Positions 1 through 7,763 of a stretch of DNA of 16,514 nucleotides are shown here, in pieces (the first letter of the stretch is position 1; each line of letters starts with the position of its first letter). The stretch is from Pseudomonadota bacterium (GTDB taxonomy: Bacteria; Pseudomonadota; Gammaproteobacteria; Xanthomonadales; Xanthomonadaceae). Location of the stretch: NCBI GenBank assembly GCA_023388715.1, contig JAEWFT010000046.1, forward strand, positions 1 to 16,514, read 5' to 3'. Both the position numbers and the translations under genes were made by a program. The notes below the pieces were generated by a model, which saw only the letters and a program-made list of their open reading frames with translations, was not told the origin of the DNA and searched no databases.

Positions 1-2809
1 AGAGCGCCTCGAAGTAGAGCGCCTCGAAGCAGAGCGCCTCGAAGCAGAGCGCCTCGAAGCAGAGCGCCTCGAAGCGGAGCGCCTTGAAGCCGAACGCCTC
101 GAAGCAGAACGCCTCGAAGCCGAGCGCGCCGAGGCGGAGCGACTTGAAGCCGAACGCCTTGAAGCAGAGCGTCTCGAAGCCGAACGCCTCGAAGCCGAAC
201 GCCTTGAGGCCGAACGCCTCGAAGCGGAGCGTCTGGAAGCCGAACGCGTCGAAGCCGAACGCATTGCCGCCGCGCGGGCTGAAGCCGAACGTCGCGAGGC
301 CGAGCGCGTGGCCGCGGAGAAGGCGCAGGCCGAGCGCCTGGAGGCAGAGCGCCGCGCCGCGGAGGCGGCTGCGACGGCGAAGGCGCGCGAGGAAGCCGCG
401 CTGGCAGCGTTGCTGTCCGCGGCGACATCCGCGGAGGATCCCGACGCGCCGCTGGACATCTCGGAGCTCGACGTCGAGCTGGTCGACATCTTCGTCGAGG
501 AAGGCGGCGACCTGCTGGATCATTCGGACGGCCTGCTGGCGCAGTTGCGGGACGCGCCGCAGGAACTGGAGCCGCTGGTCGGGTTGCAGCGCGACCTGCA
601 TACGCTCAAGGGCGGCGCCCGCATGGCCGGCGTCATGCCGGTCGGCGAGCTGTCGCATGCGATGGAGGCGTTGCTGGAAGCCGTGGTTGCGCAGCGGGCC
701 GAGCTCGGCGCCGATGGCGTGCCGCTGCTGGAACGCGGATTCGACCGCCTGCACGGAATGGTCACGCGCGTGGCCGCCCGTCGGGCGATCGGCGTGCCGG
801 TCGGATTGATCGAAGAGTTCACGGCGCGCGCGGAAGCGCCGCTGGCGACGGCCGAAGTCGCGGATCCGGACGCCGGGATGGGGATGCCGGCGCCGCGGGA
901 CTTCGCGCCGCTGGAGCTCAAGCCGCTGTCGGCGCCGATCACCACGGATGCCATCGCCGACGACGACGACATGGCCGTCCGCGCGCCGCAGGAACAGGTG
1001 CGGATCCGCGCCGACTTGCTGGACCGCCTGGTGAACTACGCGGGCGAGGTGGCGATCTACCGCGCCCGCCTGGAGCAGCAGCTGGGTGCATTCCGCAATA
1101 CCGCGGCGGAAATGGAGCAGACCAACCTGCGCCTGCGCGACCAGCTGCGCCGGCTCGACGCGGAAACCGAGGCGCAGATCATCGCGCGCTACCAGCGCGA
1201 ACAGGACACCGCGGACGCGACCTTCGATCCGCTGGAACTGGACCGCTTCAGCACGCTCCAGCAGCTGTCGCGCGCGCTTGGCGAGTCGGCCGCCGACTTG
1301 CAGAGCCTGCATGGCTCGATGGACGAGCTGACCCGCCAGTACGAAACCCTGCTGCTGCAGCAGTCGCGGGTGAGCTCGGAGCTGCAGGAAGGGCTCATGC
1401 GCACGCGCATGCTGCCCTTCGACTCGCTGGTGCCGCGCCTGCGCCGGGTCATCCGCCAGGCGGCCGGTGAGACCGGCAAGCAGGCGCAGATGCGCCTCGA
1501 AGGCGCGCAGGGCGAGCTCGACCGCAACGTACTCGAGCGCATGACGGCGCCGCTCGAGCACATGCTGCGCAACGCCATCGCGCATGGGCTCGAAGCGCCG
1601 GAGGCACGCCGCCAGGCGGGCAAGCCGGATGAGGGCAACATCCGCATCGCGGTCCGGCGCGAAGGCTCGGAAGTCGTGCTGCAGGTCAGCGACGATGGCG
1701 CCGGCATCAACCGCGACGCGGTCCGCCGCCGCGGCGTCGAGCGCGGCCTGCTCAAGCCCGACCAGGTCATTGGCGACGGTGACCTCGACCTGCTGATCTT
1801 CGAGCCCGGCTTCTCGACCGCCGACGAGGTTAGCCGCCTAGCCGGCCGTGGCGTCGGCATGGACGTTGTGGCAAGCGAAGTCCGCCAGCTCGGCGGGTCG
1901 ATCGACATCGACTCGCGCCCGGGCGCCGGCACGACCTTTACCCTGCGTCTGCCGCAGACGCTGGCGGTGACCCAGGCGGTGTTCGTCAAGATCGGCGATA
2001 CCGAATACGCGGTCCCGATCGCCTCGGTCCGCGGCGTGGGCCGCATCGGTCGCGACGAGTTCGCCAGGGCGGACGCGGTCTACCGCTATGGCGGCGAGGA
2101 TTACGTACTGCACGACCTGGGCGCGCTGGTCGGCGCACCGACGGTGAAGGCCGAGGGACAGCTGCAGGTGCCGCTGCTGCTGGTGCGCTCCGGCGACCTG
2201 CGCGCCGCGGTGGCGGTCGACCAGGTCATCGGCAACCGCGAGATCGTGGTCAAGGCCGGCGGCCCGCAGCTGGCATCGGTGCCGGGCATCTTCGGCGCCA
2301 CCATCATGGGCGACGGCCGCGTGGTGGTGATCCTGGACGTGGCGCCGCTCGTGCGCCGGCAGGCCACGCTGGCCCACGTCGTCGCGCCGGTGCAACCTGT
2401 CGCCGAGCAGCGCCGTGTGCCGCTGGTCATGGTGGTGGACGACTCGATCACCATGCGCAAGGTCACCGGCCGCGTGCTGGAGCGGCACAACTTCGAGGTG
2501 GCGACCGCGAAGGACGGCATCGATGCGCTGGAGCGCATGGCCGAGGTGATCCCGGACCTGATGCTCTTGGACATCGAGATGCCGCGCATGGACGGCTACG
2601 AACTGGCGACCGCGATGAAGGCCGATGCGCGCATGCGCGACGTGCCGATCATCATGATCACCTCGCGTACCGGCGAGAAGCATCGCCAGCGCGCGATCGA
2701 CATCGGGGTGGAGCGCTACCTCGGCAAGCCGTACCAGGAAGTGGAGCTCATGCGTAACGTGTTCGAGCTGCTCAAGGTGGAGCGCACGGGCGACGGATCG
2801 CTGCAATGA
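1..2809 (+). CDS. chpA: ChpA/PilL hybrid histidine kinase of the pilus chemosensory system (5' partial)
   Basis: This is a CheA-type hybrid kinase that passes signals from a pilus chemoreceptor to response regulators controlling type IV pili. The frame is open from base 2, so the gene begins outside the window. The GTG at 308 is only an internal codon. Domains in order are: an E-R-L-E-A pentapeptide helix (2-361); an Hpt domain with HTLKGG (phospho-acceptor His codon 599-601); a Pro/Asp-rich linker; a CheA dimerisation-like region (about 990-1390); a GHKL ATPase with N box (about 1556-1591), DDGAGIN (from 1691) and GRGVGMD (about 1844-1862); a CheW-like domain (about 1960-2370); and a C-terminal receiver with the acidic pair at 2438-2443, phospho-acceptor Asp at 2570-2572 and Lys at 2726-2728. 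All key residues are intact. In Pseudomonas ChpA several Hpt domains precede this part, and further ones probably lie upstream here. It overlaps the next gene by ATGA. Confidence 0.95.
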   Translation, partial: ERLEVERLEAERLEAERLEAERLEAERLEAERLEAERLEAERAEAERLEAERLEAERLEAERLEAERLEAERLEAERLEAERVEAERIAAARAEAERREAERVAAEKAQAERLEAERRAAEAAATAKAREEAALAALLSAATSAEDPDAPLDISELDVELVDIFVEEGGDLLDHSDGLLAQLRDAPQELEPLVGLQRDLHTLKGGARMAGVMPVGELSHAMEALLEAVVAQRAELGADGVPLLERGFDRLHGMVTRVAARRAIGVPVGLIEEFTARAEAPLATAEVADPDAGMGMPAPRDFAPLELKPLSAPITTDAIADDDDMAVRAPQEQVRIRADLLDRLVNYAGEVAIYRARLEQQLGAFRNTAAEMEQTNLRLRDQLRRLDAETEAQIIARYQREQDTADATFDPLELDRFSTLQQLSRALGESAADLQSLHGSMDELTRQYETLLLQQSRVSSELQEGLMRTRMLPFDSLVPRLRRVIRQAAGETGKQAQMRLEGAQGELDRNVLERMTAPLEHMLRNAIAHGLEAPEARRQAGKPDEGNIRIAVRREGSEVVLQVSDDGAGINRDAVRRRGVERGLLKPDQVIGDGDLDLLIFEPGFSTADEVSRLAGRGVGMDVVASEVRQLGGSIDIDSRPGAGTTFTLRLPQTLAVTQAVFVKIGDTEYAVPIASVRGVGRIGRDEFARADAVYRYGGEDYVLHDLGALVGAPTVKAEGQLQVPLLLVRSGDLRAAVAVDQVIGNREIVVKAGGPQLASVPGIFGATIMGDGRVVVILDVAPLVRRQATLAHVVAPVQPVAEQRRVPLVMVVDDSITMRKVTGRVLERHNFEVATAKDGIDALERMAEVIPDLMLLDIEMPRMDGYELATAMKADARMRDVPIIMITSRTGEKHRQRAIDIGVERYLGKPYQEVELMRNVFELLKVERTGDGSLQ
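2..361 (+). repeat. 15-bp tandem repeat encoding an E-R-L-E-A pentapeptide array inside chpA
   Basis: Twenty-four consecutive 15-bp units (consensus GAGCGCCTCGAAGCA) can be read in the chpA frame, each giving Glu-Arg-Leu-Glu-Ala or a close variant. Units at 17-31, 32-46 and 47-61 are identical. Units from about 257 onward drift (for example E-R-I-A-A, A-R-A-E-A, E-K-A-Q-A) and fade into an Ala/Glu/Arg-rich helix. The array is cut by the left edge, so its full length is unknown. The unit is a multiple of three, so copy-number changes would keep the frame. Confidence 0.95.
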
Positions 2810-3783
2810 GCGCGAGGCGGGTGGTGCTGCTCGCGCGGGCCGGAGGCGCGCGTGACCGCACCGAGATCGCTCTGCGTGACGCTGGAACGACGATGGTGGG
2901 GGCGTTCGATCCAGGTTCCGCCACCGTCGACGAGGTGCGGGCAGCGGCGCCCGGCGCGGTGCTGGTGTTGCTGGAGGCCGCGCTCGAGCGTGAACTCGAC
3001 CGTTTCGCCCCCCTGCTGCACGACGATCGCTTGGTCGTGGTGTACGAGGACGCCGACGTCGCCGCCCGCCGCGAAGGGTGGGACACCGCGCGCTGGGCGC
3101 GCCACCTGCGGGCCAAGCTGCAGGGACACGATGAAGTCTTGCCACGGGTCGGCGATCCGCCTGCCCCGGCGTCGCACGACGCGGCGTTTGCCGCCGAGAT
3201 GGAGCAGATCCAGCGACTCGTCGAGGCGTTGCCCGAGCTGCAGATGGACCGCAACCTGCCATCGGAGCCCGGCGCGGTGGTGGTGGCGGCCGGCACCGGC
3301 GGCCCCGACGCCGTGCGCCAGTTGCTGGCCGCGCTGCCTGCCGCGTTCCCGCGCCCGATCCTGCTGCGCCAGCGCATCGCGGGCGGGCAGTACGACCGCC
3401 TCGTCCGGCAGATGGACCGGGTCACCGAGATGCCGGTCCTGTTGGCCGAAGCGGGCGAGACGCCGCGCGCGGGCCATGTCCATGTCGTGCCGGACGGGCT
3501 CGGCGTGCAACGCATTCCTGGCGGGTTGCGCTTCGTCGAGGACGACGCCCCCGGCCTGGCGGCGCTGAACCAGGCCGACAGCGCGCTGCTGCTGCTCAGT
3601 GGCGCCGACGTGGCGCTGGTCGATGCGGCGATGGCGATGCGCTGGGCGGGCGGCCTGGCGCTGGCGCAGTCGCGCGACCACAATTTCGATCCTGCTGCCG
3701 GTGATGCGCTGGTGGCCCGTGGCGGCGAGGCGCTGGGCCTTGCCGCGCTTTCCCGACAACTGCTGGAACGCTGGCCGGCCTGA
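2806..3783 (+). CDS. chpB: ChpB-like CheB homologue, probable catalytically dead methylesterase
   Basis: This 325-residue protein has the two-part layout of CheB, the methylesterase that demethylates chemoreceptors, and sits between chpA and chpC. The C-terminal half is recognisable as CheB: V-A-A-G-T-G-G-P (from residue 160) corresponds to the A-S-T-G-G nucleophile loop, ILLRQRIAGG (about 185-194) to the QHMP loop, and LLLLSGADVALVDAAM (about 261-276) to the TGMG-DG loop. In my alignment the catalytic Ser is Gly163, the His is Arg190, and the Asp falls on Ala270. The N-terminal half is a degenerate receiver: the acidic pair is Ala10-Arg11 and the phospho-acceptor Asp aligns with Glu57. The ORF is intact and overlaps chpA by ATGA, so it looks maintained rather than decayed. 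I infer a structural or regulatory role. It could instead be a diverged enzyme with relocated residues. Confidence 0.85.
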   Translation: MSARRVVLLARAGGARDRTEIALRDAGTTMVGAFDPGSATVDEVRAAAPGAVLVLLEAALERELDRFAPLLHDDRLVVVYEDADVAARREGWDTARWARHLRAKLQGHDEVLPRVGDPPAPASHDAAFAAEMEQIQRLVEALPELQMDRNLPSEPGAVVVAAGTGGPDAVRQLLAALPAAFPRPILLRQRIAGGQYDRLVRQMDRVTEMPVLLAEAGETPRAGHVHVVPDGLGVQRIPGGLRFVEDDAPGLAALNQADSALLLLSGADVALVDAAMAMRWAGGLALAQSRDHNFDPAAGDALVARGGEALGLAALSRQLLERWPA

Positions 3784-3787
3784 GGTG
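3782..3787 (+). promoter_or_regulatory. Shine-Dalgarno GAGGTG for chpC
   Basis: GAGGTG overlaps the chpB stop and lies 3 bases before the ATG at 3791. It decides the chpC start in favour of 3791 over the longer open frame. Confidence 0.6.
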
Positions 3788-3790
3788 CCT

Positions 3791-4258
3791 ATGTCCGACG
3801 AACAGATCATCCGTGGGGTTCTGATCCAAGTGGCCGGTGGGCGGCTGCTGTTGCCGAACGCCACCATCGCCGAAGTGCTGTCGTTCGCGAATCCGGATCC
3901 GCTGGAAGGCGCGCCGGACTGGCTGCTCGGCCGCATCCGCTGGCGCGGCTGGCAGCTGCCGCTGGTGTCGTTCTCCCGCTTCGCCGGCATCGCCGACGAT
4001 CCGGGCGGGCTTGGCAGCAAGGTGATCGTGCTGAAGGCGCTGGGGGGCGATGCCAAGCGGCCGTTCTTCGCGCTGCTGACCCAGGGCTTCCCACGGCTGG
4101 TGACGGTCACCGAGGCCGCGTTGCTCGCGGACGGCGACGATGCCGACCTTCCGCAGGGCGTGCTCTCGCGCGTGCGCCTCAACGAGGACGATGCACTGGT
4201 GCCGGACCTCGCGGCGATCGAGGAAGGACTCGGGCAGGCGCTCCCGCAGGCCGCCTGA
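3791..4258 (+). CDS. chpC: ChpC CheW-like adaptor protein
   Basis: This 155-residue single-domain CheW-like protein probably couples a pilus-system receptor to ChpA at the inner membrane. It resembles the Pseudomonas ChpC pattern, with RGVLIQVAGGRLLLPNATIAEVL near the N-terminus followed by P-D-W-L-L-G-x-I-x-W-R-G and a P-L-V-S-F segment, typical of the CheW beta-barrel core. The ATG at 3791 is chosen because it follows a GAGGTG ribosome-binding site and lies 7 bp after the chpB stop. The same frame extends upstream to 3599, but that part would overlap chpB and has no CheW similarity. It is the last gene of this operon, ending 1 bp from the convergent rsmE stop. Confidence 0.88.
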   Translation: MSDEQIIRGVLIQVAGGRLLLPNATIAEVLSFANPDPLEGAPDWLLGRIRWRGWQLPLVSFSRFAGIADDPGGLGSKVIVLKALGGDAKRPFFALLTQGFPRLVTVTEAALLADGDDADLPQGVLSRVRLNEDDALVPDLAAIEEGLGQALPQAA

Positions 4259-4259
4259 T

Positions 4260-4991
4260 TCAGCCCAGGTCGCCGAAGCGCGCCTGCAGGATCGCGATCG
4301 CGGCGATCCCGGCGCTTTCGGTGCGCAGGACCCGCGGGCCCAGGCGCAGCCCGGTAAAGCCGGCGGCAGACAGCTGGTCGCGGTCGCGTGGGGACCAGCC
4401 GCCTTCCGGCCCGATCGCGATGGTGCAGGCGACGGGAGCATCGCCCCCCAGCGACGCCGGCGACGCCTCGGCAAGCGGATCCAAGAGGAAACCGCGCCCG
4501 TCGCGCAGCACCGCGGCGCCTGCGAGCGCCTGCGGCGGGGCGATCTCCGGAACCACCGCGCGGCCGCTCTGCTCGCACGCCGCCACCACGACGCCCCGCC
4601 AGTGCGCCAGTCGCTTGTCGGCGCGTTGCGCATCCAGCTTGACCTCGCTGCGTTCGCTGCTCACGGGCAGGATCCGGGCAACGCCCAGTTCGGTCGCCTT
4701 CTGCAGGATCCAGTCCATCTTCTCGCCGCGGGCGATCCCTTGCAGCAGGGTGATCCGCAGCGGTGATTCGTTGTCGACGGGCGTGGCCTCCAGCACGTCC
4801 ACGGTCGCCCCGCGCTTGCCCAGCGCGGTGAGCCGCGCCCGGTAGTCGTGGCCATCGCCATTGAACAGCACGCAACCGTCCCCGACCCGCAGGCGCAGCA
4901 CGCGCAGCAGGTGCGCGGCCGCGTCTTCCGGCAGGACCACCTCGTCGCCCACGCGGAGCGGGCGGTCGACGTAGCTGCGGGTCAGCCGCAT
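4260..4991 (-). CDS. rsmE: 16S rRNA (uracil1498-N3)-methyltransferase RsmE
   Basis: RsmE is a SPOUT-class, SAM-dependent enzyme that methylates N3 of U1498 in 16S rRNA within the 30S subunit. The 243-residue length is normal. It has an N-terminal PUA-like domain (about 1-70, with HLLRVLRLRVGD), the family motifs QKATELGVARILP (97-109) and ACEQSGR (138-144), and the C-terminal trefoil-knot SAM-site motifs IGPEGGWS (193-200) and LGPRVLRTESA (217-227). The ATG start lies inside the 3' end of bioA (10-bp overlap), so the two are probably co-transcribed and translationally coupled. The stop is 1 bp from that of chpC, with no visible terminator between the convergent units. Confidence 0.96.
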   Translation of the reverse strand: MRLTRSYVDRPLRVGDEVVLPEDAAAHLLRVLRLRVGDGCVLFNGDGHDYRARLTALGKRGATVDVLEATPVDNESPLRITLLQGIARGEKMDWILQKATELGVARILPVSSERSEVKLDAQRADKRLAHWRGVVVAACEQSGRAVVPEIAPPQALAGAAVLRDGRGFLLDPLAEASPASLGGDAPVACTIAIGPEGGWSPRDRDQLSAAGFTGLRLGPRVLRTESAGIAAIAILQARFGDLG

Positions 4992-6400
4992 GCGGTGGCC
5001 TCCAGGATGGCCTCGCGCGTCACCCGCGCAAGCAGGTCGAGTTGCTCGCCGTCGATACAGTAGGGCGGCATCCAGTACAGGACGTCACCAAGTGGGCGCA
5101 ACACCACGCCCCGCGCCAGCGCGGCGCGATAGGCGTGCTGGCCCACCCGCAGGGCAGGATCAAAGCTGAGATTGCGCTGGCCGCCCGGGGTGAGTTCGAT
5201 TGCGAGGATCATCCCGGCCTGGCGCACGTCGGCCACGTGCGGCAGTTGCACCAGCCCGGTCGCCAGCTCCGCCATGCGCGCGGCGGTCTGCCGGTTGCGG
5301 GCCAGCACGTCATCGGTCTCGAAGATCGACAGCGATGCCAGCGCCGCCGCACATGCCAGCGGATTGCCGGTGTAGCTGTGCGAATGCAGGAAGGCGCGTT
5401 CGCGCGAATCGTCGAGGAAGCCGTCGTACAGCGCCTGGGTTGCCAGCACCGCGCACAGCGGCAGGAAGCCGCCGGTCAGGCCCTTCGACAGGCACAGCAG
5501 GTCCGGCTGGATGCCCGCGCCCTCGCAGGCGAACATGGTGCCGGTGCGGCCGAAGCCGACCGCGATTTCATCGGCGATCAGGAACACGCCATGCGCATCG
5601 CAGAGCTCGCGCGCGCGCCGCAGGTAGGCGGGGTGATGCATGCGCATGCCGCCGGCGCACTGCACGCGTGGCTCCAGGATCAGCGCGCAGACCTCCCCGG
5701 CGTGGCGCTCGAGCAGCGCGGCCAGGGCATCGGCCGCCCGCAGCGCGTACGCCTCCGCCGATTCCCCCGATTCGGCAAGCCAGCCATCGGGCGACGGCGC
5801 GAACAGGCATTCGGCCAGCAGCGGCGCGTACACCCGCCGGTACAGCGGGATGTCGCCGACCGACAGCGCGCCGATGGTTTCGCCGTGATAGCCGTTCTCG
5901 AGCGCGACGAACTTGGTGCGCGCAATTTCCCCAAGGTTGCGAAACCAGTGGAACGCCATCTTCAGCGCCACCTCCACGCCCGCCGAGCCGTTGTCGGCAT
6001 AGAACACCTTGGCCAGCGGCGCGCGATCCGGCTGGCGCGGCGCGATCGCGAGCAGTTTTTCCGCCAGTTCCACCGCCGGCGCATGCGAGAAGCCGGCGAG
6101 GATCACCTGCTCCAGAGTGCCTGCCTGGGCGGCGATCGCCGCCGCGATCCGCGGCTCGCCATGGCCAAACAGGTTGACCCACCAGCTGGACACCGCGTCC
6201 AGGTAGCGGCGCCCGTCGTGACCCACCAGCCAGGCTCCTTCGCCGCGCGCGATTGGCACCAGCGGAAGCGTGCCTGTTCCCCCCGCGCCGTCGTCGGCGA
6301 GGTGCTCGCGCATCTGCGTGCAGGGGTGCCAGAGCACGGCCAGGTCGCGCCTGCGCCAGTGATCCGCGGCTATCATGTCGGCATCGTGAAGCCTTTCCAT
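4982..6400 (-). CDS. bioA: Adenosylmethionine-8-amino-7-oxononanoate aminotransferase BioA
   Basis: BioA is a PLP-dependent class III aminotransferase that converts KAPA to DAPA in biotin synthesis, using S-adenosylmethionine as amino donor. The 472-residue protein matches the Pseudomonas-type BioA throughout: WHPCTQM (24-30), DAVSSWWVNLFGHG (68-81), FYADNGSAGVEVALKM (133-148), NGYHGETIGALSVGD (169-183), the PLP-contacting Asp277 in ADEIAVGFGRTG, and the Schiff-base Lys306 in CLSKGLTGG, followed by HSHSYTGNPLACAAAL. The start at 6400 gives M-E-R-L-H-D-A-D-M. A second ATG at 6376 would remove eight residues and is equally compatible with the family, and neither has a strong ribosome-binding site. 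It is followed by rsmE in an operon and diverges from nudE across only 29 bp. Confidence 0.96.
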   Translation of the reverse strand: MERLHDADMIAADHWRRRDLAVLWHPCTQMREHLADDGAGGTGTLPLVPIARGEGAWLVGHDGRRYLDAVSSWWVNLFGHGEPRIAAAIAAQAGTLEQVILAGFSHAPAVELAEKLLAIAPRQPDRAPLAKVFYADNGSAGVEVALKMAFHWFRNLGEIARTKFVALENGYHGETIGALSVGDIPLYRRVYAPLLAECLFAPSPDGWLAESGESAEAYALRAADALAALLERHAGEVCALILEPRVQCAGGMRMHHPAYLRRARELCDAHGVFLIADEIAVGFGRTGTMFACEGAGIQPDLLCLSKGLTGGFLPLCAVLATQALYDGFLDDSRERAFLHSHSYTGNPLACAAALASLSIFETDDVLARNRQTAARMAELATGLVQLPHVADVRQAGMILAIELTPGGQRNLSFDPALRVGQHAYRAALARGVVLRPLGDVLYWMPPYCIDGEQLDLLARVTREAILEATACG

Positions 6401-6429
6401 ACCGCCATTATCACCGTGCGGGGCCGCGC

Positions 6430-6975
6430 TTGAGCCGGTCGCTGCCGATCATCCACGGCGTCACCGAGCACGACGCCGGCCCCTACCGGATGGAGCGGCT
6501 GGACCTGGAGTTCAGCAATGGCGAGCGCCGCCGTTACGAGCGCCTGCACGGGCGCGGCCACGGTGCGGTCGCGGTGGTGCCGATGCTGGATGCGCAGACG
6601 GTCTTGCTGGTGCGCGAGTACGCCGCCGGCGTGCACCGCTACGAACTCGGGCTGGTGAAGGGTCGGATCGACGCCGGTGAAAGCCCGGTCGAAGCCGCCA
6701 ACCGCGAGTTGATGGAGGAGGCCGGGTACGGGGCGCGCCAGCTCACCGTGTTGCGCAGCCTGACCCTGGCGCCGACCTACATGAGCCACCAGACCCACCT
6801 GGTGCTGGCCCGCGACCTGTATCCGCAGCGACTGCCCGGCGACGAGCCCGAGCAACTCGACGTCGTTCCCTGGAAACTGGATGCGCTGGGTGAGCTGATC
6901 CTGCGCGAGGATTTCTCGGAGGGTCGCAGCATCGCCGCGCTGTTCATCGCCCGCGAATGGCTGGCGCAACAGTGA
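6430..6975 (+). CDS. nudE: ADP compounds hydrolase NudE (Nudix family)
   Basis: NudE is a cytosolic Nudix hydrolase that cleaves ADP-ribose, NADH, Ap3A and related ADP compounds, releasing AMP. The predicted 181-residue product has a complete Nudix box at 78-100 (G-x5-E-x7-R-E-L-x-E-E-x-G-Y) and closely follows E. coli NudE, including DLEFSNGERRRYER (25-38), REYAAG, LYPQRLPGDEPE (130-141) and ALFIAREWL near the C-terminus. I chose the TTG at 6430 because it yields L/M-S-R-S-L-P-I-I, aligning with the family N-terminus. The same frame runs upstream to 6253, but that part lies antisense to bioA and looks unlike NudE. The 3' end overlaps cysQ. It is the first gene of a four-gene operon. Confidence 0.92.
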   Translation: MSRSLPIIHGVTEHDAGPYRMERLDLEFSNGERRRYERLHGRGHGAVAVVPMLDAQTVLLVREYAAGVHRYELGLVKGRIDAGESPVEAANRELMEEAGYGARQLTVLRSLTLAPTYMSHQTHLVLARDLYPQRLPGDEPEQLDVVPWKLDALGELILREDFSEGRSIAALFIAREWLAQQ

Positions 6976-7763
6976 GCCTCGATGCGGACCTGCGGGACGG
7001 GGTGATCGCAATCGCGCGCGAGGCCGCCGCGGCCATCCTTTCGGTCTACGAGAGCGAGTTCGCGATCCAGCACAAGGACGACCGCTCGCCGCTGACCGCC
7101 GCCGACCTGGCCGCGCACCGCTGCATCGTCGAGGGCCTGGGCGTGCTGACCCCGGGCATCCCGGTGCTGTCGGAGGAATCGCGCGCACTGGACATCGCCG
7201 AACGGCGGCACTGGCGGAGCTTCTGGCTGGTGGATCCACTGGATGGCACGCGCGAGTTCATCAAGCGCAATGGCGAGTTCACCGTCAACATCGCCTTGGT
7301 CGAGGACGGTGTCGCCCGCTTCGGGGTCATCCAGCAGCCGGTGACCGGCGGCCTCTGGCATGGCGCCCCGGGCGAGGGCGCGTTCCGCCGCAACGGCGAC
7401 ACCGACATCGGGATCCGCGCACGGGTGCCGGCCGCGCAGCCGCTGCGGATCGCCGCCAGTCGCTCGCACCGCGACGGGCGCACGCAGGCGGTGCTGGACG
7501 CGCTGCCCGGCAGCGAGGTGGTCGGCTGCGGCTCCTCGCTCAAGTTCTGCGGCATTGCCGAAGGCGTGATCGACCTGTACCCCCGCTTCGGGCCGACCAG
7601 CGAATGGGATACCGCCGCCGGGCAGGCGATCGTCGAGGCGGCAGGAGGCGCGCTGTTCGATCCGCGCGGTCGTCCGTTCCGCTACAACCAGCGCGACACC
7701 CTGCTCAACGGCGATTTCGTGGCGATGGGTGATCCCGCGTTGCGGGCGCGGCTGCCCGCATGA
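6957..7763 (+). CDS. cysQ: 3'(2'),5'-bisphosphate nucleotidase CysQ
   Basis: CysQ is an Mg-dependent, lithium-sensitive phosphatase of the inositol monophosphatase superfamily. It hydrolyses pAp (and PAPS) produced during sulfate assimilation and acyl-carrier-protein modification. The 268-residue product shows the metal-binding motifs in order: K-D-D-R-S-P-L-T-A-A-D (40-50), L-S-E-E-S (71-75), the hallmark W-L-V-D-P-L-D-G-T-R-E-F (90-101), and S-E-W-D-T-A-A (215-221). There are two possible starts: ATG at 6957, overlapping nudE by 19 bp, or GTG at 6972 in a GTGA overlap with the nudE stop, which would remove five residues. It overlaps mazG by ATGA, so translation is probably coupled. Confidence 0.93.
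   Translation: MAGATVSLDADLRDGVIAIAREAAAAILSVYESEFAIQHKDDRSPLTAADLAAHRCIVEGLGVLTPGIPVLSEESRALDIAERRHWRSFWLVDPLDGTREFIKRNGEFTVNIALVEDGVARFGVIQQPVTGGLWHGAPGEGAFRRNGDTDIGIRARVPAAQPLRIAASRSHRDGRTQAVLDALPGSEVVGCGSSLKFCGIAEGVIDLYPRFGPTSEWDTAAGQAIVEAAGGALFDPRGRPFRYNQRDTLLNGDFVAMGDPALRARLPA

Noticed and set aside
2..361. Tandem repeats as a CRISPR array or iteron-type origin
   Set aside because: There are no spacers and the units are contiguous. They stay in the kinase frame and code for helical protein.
84..809. 241-codon + strand frame with a K-P-N-A-S repeat
   Set aside because: It is the 15-bp repeat and Hpt coding region of chpA read in another frame; beyond the repeat it becomes an Arg/Trp/Ser-rich sequence unlike any protein.
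308..2809. GTG at 308 as the start of the hybrid kinase
   Set aside because: The same frame is open back to base 2 and encodes the pentapeptide repeat, so 308 is an internal codon and the true start lies outside the window.
1838..3262. Long minus-strand open frame of 474 codons
   Set aside because: Antisense to chpA and chpB and rich in Arg/His/Ala, as expected from the complement of GC-rich coding DNA. The plus-strand genes have clear domains.
2716..4875. Minus-strand open frame of 719 codons across chpB and chpC
   Set aside because: Shadow frame with low-complexity composition; it conflicts with three well-supported genes.
5042..6433. Plus-strand open frame of 463 codons
   Set aside because: Antisense to bioA, whose protein motifs are complete; the frame reads as Gln/Arg/Ala-rich filler.
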